From Ophioderma brevispina (Eukaryota; Echinodermata; Ophiuroidea; Amphilepidida; Ophiodermatidae): DNA of 64,000 nucleotides. The stretch covers positions 1 to 64,000 of the forward strand of contig JAMKCH010012738.1 of NCBI GenBank assembly GCA_023653785.1, in the 5' to 3' direction. The notes under the pieces were generated by a model. It did not search any database. It had not been told where the DNA came from and worked only from the letters and a program-made list of their open reading frames with translations. Shown here piece by piece: positions 58,261-64,000 of the stretch; within the stretch, counting starts at the first letter, position 1; each line of letters begins with the position of its first letter. The position numbers were made by a program, and so were the translations under genes.

Positions 58261-59489
58261 TCAGGGTAAACCTAAAAAATTCTGTATATGTTTTTATGAT
58301 GATTGTAAGCTGTGAGGGTTCTCTTTTCGGAATCTGCCGGGTGGACTCTGTGCCCACCCTTGAGGGTTTTGAGAAATTCAAGATGGCGTCCAAGATGACC
58401 ACCATTATTATGATCAGAAGAACTCCCTTTATAATTTCACATAGGATAACAATTTGTGGTCTCTAGTCATAGTTTGGGGTCAAGGAATCAATTAAGACCA
58501 ATTGCAAGACCAATGAAGGTAAACATCATGATCAATCCAAGAATGGCCGCCCAATATGACCAGACCCTCTGGTTTCAGCTGTGAAAAACCTGCTTTTATC
58601 CGATTGTGGGTATTTTTGGTGTCTAATAATATGTTTTGGGGGGCCAGCAATCCATTGAAATCAATTGCGGGACCATTGGTTGGTACTCACATCATGGTTC
58701 AATCCAAGATGGCTGTCAATAAGGCTGCACAAATAAGCAGCAATATGAACTACAGGGTTTCATATGTAAACTAATATCAGAGGTCAGTCCAGTTACACGT
58801 TAATGTCAAGTAACCCATTTGGTACCAGTTACAAGCCCAGTGAGGAACTGCGTTATGGTCAAACAAGATGGCTGCAAATATGATCGCCAGATTATGGCTT
58901 GAGCTAAGCTAGAAGACGCTTCCATTACGTTATAGTGGTATTGTGGGTCCATTCATTTTCAAGTTACAGTGGGAGGTATTTGTGGTGGCAAATGAAACAT
59001 TGTTTCAGTCGTTGTTTTGGGTCGAAATCATGATGAAACCACTAAAGGTCAACTGAGCATCGACAGCATTGGTGCAATTGATTTAGCAAAATGACCTGTG
59101 AATGCAATGATCCCCACCTCATTATTAGTCACATGTTATAATTTTAAACTCACTCAAATCTTGGCTTAATTCAGATCCTCAATCAAATTTTAATAACAAA
59201 GCCTTTTTGCCTTATTTCAACAACCGGCGACCATGCTTGAAGAAAGAAAGAAAGCATTAGAAGTTTAAAATTAACAAGTGTTTGCTACATACTTACCAAT
59301 CCATCATATCTTGGAAAGAAACCACAGTTAGCTGACCGTTTTGTTAGAAGCCTATAGATTGTTACAAAAATGCACTCTGATTAGGTGAGTTAGTGTGTGC
59401 TTTCCGCGGAACATGGCGGGTAGTCACACGTGTGTTACAAGTGTAAATGGAGAACCTATCAGCAGTTCTCAAGTGACTCATCGGAGCCG

Positions 59490-61257
59490 GGGAGCATCCA
59501 CGCTTGACTTAAAGGATGCTTACCCCAACACTCCGTACATCCTTCACACAGAAGTGTCGGTTTTCTATATCGCCCGCTCGTTCTATCAGTTTCAGTGCCT
59601 CCCGTTAGGATTGTCAACAGCGCCCCGCACATTCACCAGGATAGTGAGGTGAGTAGCAGGAGTTCTCAGGGGGAGAAGCCATTTCGCCTTCGGTCTACCT
59701 GGACGACTGGTCCTGAAGCGCTATTCCAGGGGAAAAGCTGAAGCACTCCTCGCAAAGCAACGACTTTTTAGGGGCGACGCTGATCTTCAAACGGGAAATT
59801 AGCGTTCCGATCGCCGAGCGTTTATGCATCACGGAAGCAAAAAAACCCCGCCACGCGCAGGACAACTCATGAAACTCAACCAAGCACCGACATCTTTGTG
59901 ACAAGACTACTGGTCTTCACAGCCAGTATGACAAACGGTGGTAACACGTTGAGAATTCGATGCGATGAAGTAGTATAGCTGCAAGTCTATCCGAGGGTCA
60001 ATATTCGCGAGACAGGATGTACAAAAGTATTCCAGACGTCAACACACGTCGAAGAGCGATAGCGTGGTGGTCCCAGCCGGATAATACCCGCCGGGAGACC
60101 TATTCACATTAAATTTACCCTCATCTTACATTCTCATGACGGACGCACCAAAGAGCGGGTGGGAGCCCACGTAAGAGACATTCGCCTCTCAGGGATTTGG
60201 ACAAGGAAGTTGACAAAGCATCGCATTATCAGTTGGAGTGTGGGCAGTTCATCTGGCGTTGAGACAACTCTCAATCTGGTCAAGGGAGTCACGTCCGTAG
60301 CCAAGTGCGACAAATGTCGGTCGTCTCCTACTTAACAAGCATGGAGGATCCGGGAGTCGCACCATTTGCCATTTGCCAAGGCAGGACCTTCGAGAGTCCT
60401 GGGGTCGTCGGGGAAGTAGAACCTTCTCAACCCCAAGATTTGCAGAATGGCCTTCAACAGGAGCTAACAGGCTGGAATCACGGCCCACGTGAACCTGTCG
60501 CAAGCCGGCCTCACCGCCAGCTATCGACATGACGGCTCGTGAGCAATGGCTCCACCACAGGATATTGGTCTTCCCGTCATTCGGGGGCCCCACTCCCGTT
60601 CTTACGGCCGGGCCTTGCCGTACACAGGGATCGCCCTAGTTCCTTGAGTTCACCGAGACAAGCAACTGCCCAGCATGATTCTAGTGTGGCCGAATCGGGC
60701 CCTTGACAATCATGGTTTCAAAGACTTCGGTCTATGGATTTTACACCAACCTGTTGACCTTACTATCACGAAGGCCCTGGTCAAGACCCGGAGGGGTCTC
60801 CTTCTGAATGGACTCGAAGGCGATTCAAACCTGACTGCATGGCTAGTCTCATCAGCCCTACAGAGCAGCAGGCCTTCGCTCCAAGCTGCTCGACTGGCGG
60901 GAGAGGCAAGCGGCAAGGAGACCTACAACCAAGGAGGATTTATACGGATCCAGACTTTGTCAAAGTACCGGTACTGGTGCAGGGATCGCCAAGTGGACCC
61001 TCGGCGAGCAAACTCTCTCAGCCATCCAATCTGGGATTTGGCGGATGATGATCAACTTCAAGGGATGCTGCTTCATACGGCCAGCCACGAAACGGTCTAT
61101 GGTGCCAGCTTGGGAACTGCACAGTCCTCCAGCATCTCTAAAGACCTCCTTGGAGCCTCTTCATCAGGCGTCCTTAGCGGACACCACCACAAAGACACTT
61201 CTTCCCTTGTCGCCGCAGCATCAGGCAGGAAAGTATCGGGGTCGGACATCCTTTTCC

Positions 61258-61291
<34 letters not shown>

Positions 61292-62000
61292 CATTTATAT
61301 ACCGCAAATATTACCAAGGTTCTAGCCGCTGTTATCAAAAACATAATCAACAAGCCCTACACACAACTACAACAAAAAATAGAGCAATGGGAATCATTTG
61401 CTTATGGTATATAGCGAGAATCACTCACCTTAACAGGAACGCCGACAACTTTCTTCCTCGAGCAGTTTTACTGGCCAAGAATCAACCACGCAGCTTCACT
61501 CCACGGCCGATCGTCTTCCCAGATCTCGACAAGCTTCGGGCTCCAGCGAGATAGGACCCTGGTGTCCAGTGAGAGCCTTGAAGTTTACTTTCAGCAAGAC
61601 CCAGCCCTTTGGGGGGGGGAGGGGGGGGGCTCACGACCTGCTCTCATCACAACTCAGAAGCCGTTTCGGCCCGCCTCCAAGGACGACATTAGCCAGTGGA
61701 TCATGGGCAGTAAGCAAGGAGAGCCTCGCTAGCACAGGAGGATCGTCGGAAGGGGACACACATAGGAAAACTCACGGTAAGATCTCAGTCGGCTACTTGG
61801 GCCTCCGTCTGGGGAGCTTCTATCCAAGATAACATGGACGCCATGGGACGGGCTTGTTCTTCCAGGTATCCAACAAGTTTATTCCGAGAGTCAGTACGCA
61901 GCGGGTCTACGGCAGCTAGGATTCCTTTCATCGGCTTCTCGTACCACAGCAGCTCCACATCTTCCAGCGCCACAACTCTCAGGAGCACGTTACCACTTGA
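59490..62000 (+). pseudogene. Degenerate DIRS-type retrotransposon (RT, RNase H, tyrosine recombinase)
   Basis: Motifs appear in DIRS order. Reverse transcriptase: LDLKDAYPNTPY (59503), FQCLPLGLSTAPRTF (about 59590-59634) and the catalytic VYLDDW (59693-59710). RNase H: RWWSQPDNT-like near 60070, LMTDAPKSGW (60133-60162) and VHLALRQLSIW near 60247. Tyrosine recombinase: YRYWCRDRQVDPRR in an open frame at 60675-61258, PFRPASKDDISQWI (61661-61702), and a final WASVWGASIQDNMDAMGRA-like helix near 61795-61850. Many frameshifts and stops make it inactive. Gag and everything before LDLKDAY are missing. Several blocks remain open for 80-200 codons, so it is not very old. It lies inside the foldback element. 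Confidence 0.85.
61250..61425. repeat. (AAT)n microsatellite-headed repeat inside the DIRS
   Basis: About 33 bases of AAT units at 61257-61290 lead into ACATTTATATACCGCAAATA, then TTACCAAGGTTCTAGCCGCT, wording I recall from common dispersed repeats of marine invertebrates. Recombinase-like coding is interrupted here and resumes near 61430, so it is probably an insertion. Confidence 0.5.
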
Positions 62001-62879
62001 GGTAGGTTTAGATCAAAGGATAAAATTTATAGCAATTATTAAATTCACCCCACAAATTGCAATGCTTTATCAATTCTTGAAAAAAGCTTCATTGCATTCC
62101 TCGACCAAACAAAACATATATAAAACCTAGACACAACAAATACGTACAAAAAGTTATGGCGGGCCATATTGGTGGCAATATTGGGGGTTATCTGGATGTA
62201 TCATAATGTGAGCCCTGCATAGTCTTGGCGATTTGATGTTAATGGATTGGTGATCCCAATCTAACGGATAACTAGATACCAAGTTATTCATCTATGTTAA
62301 ATATATATGAATTTAAAGCTAAAAGAAGTAATGGCGCCATATTGGCGGCCCATTGGCTTGATCATGATGTGAACCCTCGATTGTCTTGTGAAGTTGTGAT
62401 TGATTTTAATGAATTGGTGACCCCAAAAAAATATAAACTAGGAACCATATTATATCCAAGGCTTAAGTTTAAAGCTGAAAATATGTAATGGTGGCCCATA
62501 TTTGCGGCCATATTGGCGGCCGTCTTGGATTGATCATGATGTGAACCCTCCTTGGTCTTGAAATTGGTCTAAAAAAATGTTACTTGAATCCCAAAAAACA
62601 GACTAGCACCCAAAAATTATTATTGTAGGTGACTATAAAGGGAGTTATAGCCTGAAAATATGTAATGGCGGCAATATTGGCAGCCATCTTGGATATTTGA
62701 TCATGAGTGAACCTCAGTGGTCTTGAAACTGGTCTAAATTGATACGTGACCCCAAAAACATATGACTAGACACCCAGAAATATTATTATAGGTTGAATAT
62801 GAAGAGTTATAGCTGAATGAAAAATATGGAACGGCTTGCCATATTGGACGCCATTTTGATTTCCTCAAACCTCAAGGGT

Positions 62880-63356
62880 ACACACCACCTTGGCACGAGC
62901 CATAGACTTTGAGTAAAAATGATAGTCAGATAATGGCTATAACTCGAGTTTCCTCTCGTTTGGAAAATACGGATTATATGAATACAAAGAGAGTAGAAAA
63001 TTTCTTACAACATATCAAAATTTGACGATAGCATTTACGTTTAGATGTTTAGATATTAACTGATTTTTTAAAGATGCAGGTATTTTCACGGATTTCACTT
63101 CCGACTCTTAGGCTCGCATGCGCCTCCTTGTGGTGTTTATACGCCGATCACACATTAGAAGATTTTATTCAGATTTCGGTGTTTTCTTTTCAAAATTGTC
63201 AGTACCATTCACTTTTATCTTGCTCTAAAAATAAAATTTGGTCAACACAATCACAGAATTACTAGATATCTCACAAGTTAGACACAAAAGAGGTGAAACA
63301 GTCGTGGATCAACCTCGGACTATAAAGGCCGTGGTCCACTGAATGGTGTGTGTACA
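62880..63356. mobile_element. Element with 8-bp duplication nested in the right arm
   Basis: TCAAGGGT occurs at 62872-62879 and 63357-63364. Removing the sequence between rejoins the right arm exactly as in the left arm. The ends are short inverted repeats (ACACACCACC and GGTGTGTGTACA). The 477-bp body has no recognised gene. An 8-bp target duplication points to hAT or a similar superfamily. Confidence 0.75.
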
Positions 63357-63487
63357 TCAAGGGTGGACAAAGTCCACCCGGCAGATTTCGAAAAAGAGAC
63401 CCCTCCAGCTACACAACAATCATAAAAAAACTATATACAAAATTTTTAGGTTCAGTCAGGGTTCTGCCGGGACACTACGACCTTTGG

Positions 63488-63901
63488 CAGTGGCGTAGCC
63501 AGAGGGGGGGGGGGGCAGGGGAGGAACGGTGCCCCCCCGACGCGATGTTTGTCGGTACGTAACGGTCCTCGGTACATTTGTCTAAAAAGCTGTGCTTTGA
63601 TGGCGTTAGTGCGTGAATTAAATACAGAGAGCTCTATAAGACTTCGTTACTACTATGACATGTTTAGGCAATTGATATTAATATACTACTACTGTACTAT
63701 CTTTGCATTGGTATTTGGTGATGTTACATCTCGACCTACCCCCCACCCCCCCCCCCCCCCCAAAAAAAAAAAAAAAAAAAAATTGGTGGTCAACGGCGCG
63801 CGTAGCGAGCGTTTAAAAAATTTGTTTGTCGGTACATACAACGCGTCGGTACATTCATAAATCGGTGCCCCCTCGTCAACAAAATCCTGGCTACGCCACT
63901 G
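63488..63901. mobile_element. hAT non-autonomous element with perfect 8-bp target duplication
   Basis: The termini CAGTGGCGTAGCCAG and CTGGCTACGCCACTG are classic hAT ends. ACCTTTGG flanks both sides exactly (63480-63487, 63902-63909). The 414-bp body has G-, C- and A-homopolymers (63744-63781) and inverted GGTGCCCCC words. It lies just outside the right end of the foldback element. The perfect duplication suggests a recent insertion. Confidence 0.9.
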
Positions 63902-64000
63902 ACCTTTGGAATACGTCAGCTGCCATACATACCCAAGGCATACTCATACGTTTGGGCGGGGGACAGGTACATGGCGAGTTAAAAAAGGGCGAGTTAGGAA

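Larger units (their letters stand above)
58268..63455. mobile_element. Large foldback element with tandem-repeat arms
   Basis: The outer ~115 bp are inverted copies: GAGTCCACCCGGCAGATTCC read on the minus strand near 58330-58350 matches AAGTCCACCCGGCAGATTTC at 63370-63389. The outermost AAACCTAAAAAATTCTG mirrors AAAATTTTTAGGTTCAG. Inside these, both arms are tandem ~165-bp units built around ATGGCGGCCATATTGG...GATCATGATGTGAACCCTC: about three units at 58378-58930 (inverted) and five at 62158-62880. TCAGGGT flanks both ends (58261-58267, 63456-63462), a possible 7-bp target duplication. The ~3.2-kb core holds a degenerate DIRS retrotransposon. The organisation is like foldback elements (Drosophila FB, sea urchin TU). 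Confidence 0.7.

Noticed and set aside
58378..58900. Repeated ATGGC(G/C) words as clustered YY1-type start-site motifs
   Set aside because: They recur at the ~165-bp period of the foldback arm units and are explained by the repeat.

Overview
The window is eukaryotic, AT-rich and almost entirely non-coding or transposon-derived. A recurring TAGGCCTAT-type word, DIRS, LINE and mariner relics, foldback elements and an animal tubulin-cofactor sequence suggest a marine invertebrate deuterostome (echinoderm or hemichordate). This is an inference from sequence style and no species can be named. No rRNA, functional tRNA, CRISPR array or operon-like structure was seen.

Three stretches deserve to be called genes or gene relics. 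(1) 44361-47502 (+) is one very long coding exon for a secreted, acidic, heavily glycosylated protein with a tryptophan-rich decapeptide-like array. It ends at a strong 5' splice donor, so the gene continues downstream. (2) 13096-14253 (+) is a tubulin-binding cofactor C (TBCC) sequence with an intact C-terminal half and a frameshifted N-terminal half. (3) 14483-14660 (+) is a broken immunoglobulin/thrombospondin-1 fragment. Everything else with protein similarity is mobile-element debris.

Layout. 1.5-4.0 kb: a gag relic (-) split by two inverted-repeat elements. 4.4-8.0 kb: long direct repeats around a possible Penelope-like relic, ending in a tandem array. 8-13 kb: quiet, with a tRNA-like SINE fragment. 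13.1-14.7 kb: TBCC and the Ig/TSP1 fragment. 14.9-18.35 kb: an inverted-repeat element with a hAT-like element nested in it. 19-21 kb: small foldback elements. 21.4-31.3 kb: dispersed repeats with AGGTCA half-sites, a TTAA-flanked MITE family in two opposite copies, a TTAA foldback, a mariner transposase relic, and a hairpin-plus-TIR element with a Crypton-like (DUF3504-type) coding remnant. 34.7-39.5 kb: a ~170-bp repeat family, a 600-bp G-only-rich tract and a LINE cut into pieces by later insertions. 44.4-47.5 kb: the secreted-protein exon. 49.7 kb: an RFX X-box next to an inverted CCAAT. 52.6-53.7 kb: a second hairpin-plus-TIR element. 55.9-56.4 kb: a second LINE 3' end. 56.8-57.2 kb: a TA-flanked MITE. 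58.27-63.46 kb: a large foldback element whose inverted arms are tandem ~165-bp units around a degenerate DIRS retrotransposon, with hAT-like elements inside and beside the right arm.

The best candidates for something undescribed are the foldback/DIRS composite, the hairpin-plus-TIR architecture seen twice, and the W-rich secreted protein. All identifications are by eye from motifs; no database search was possible.
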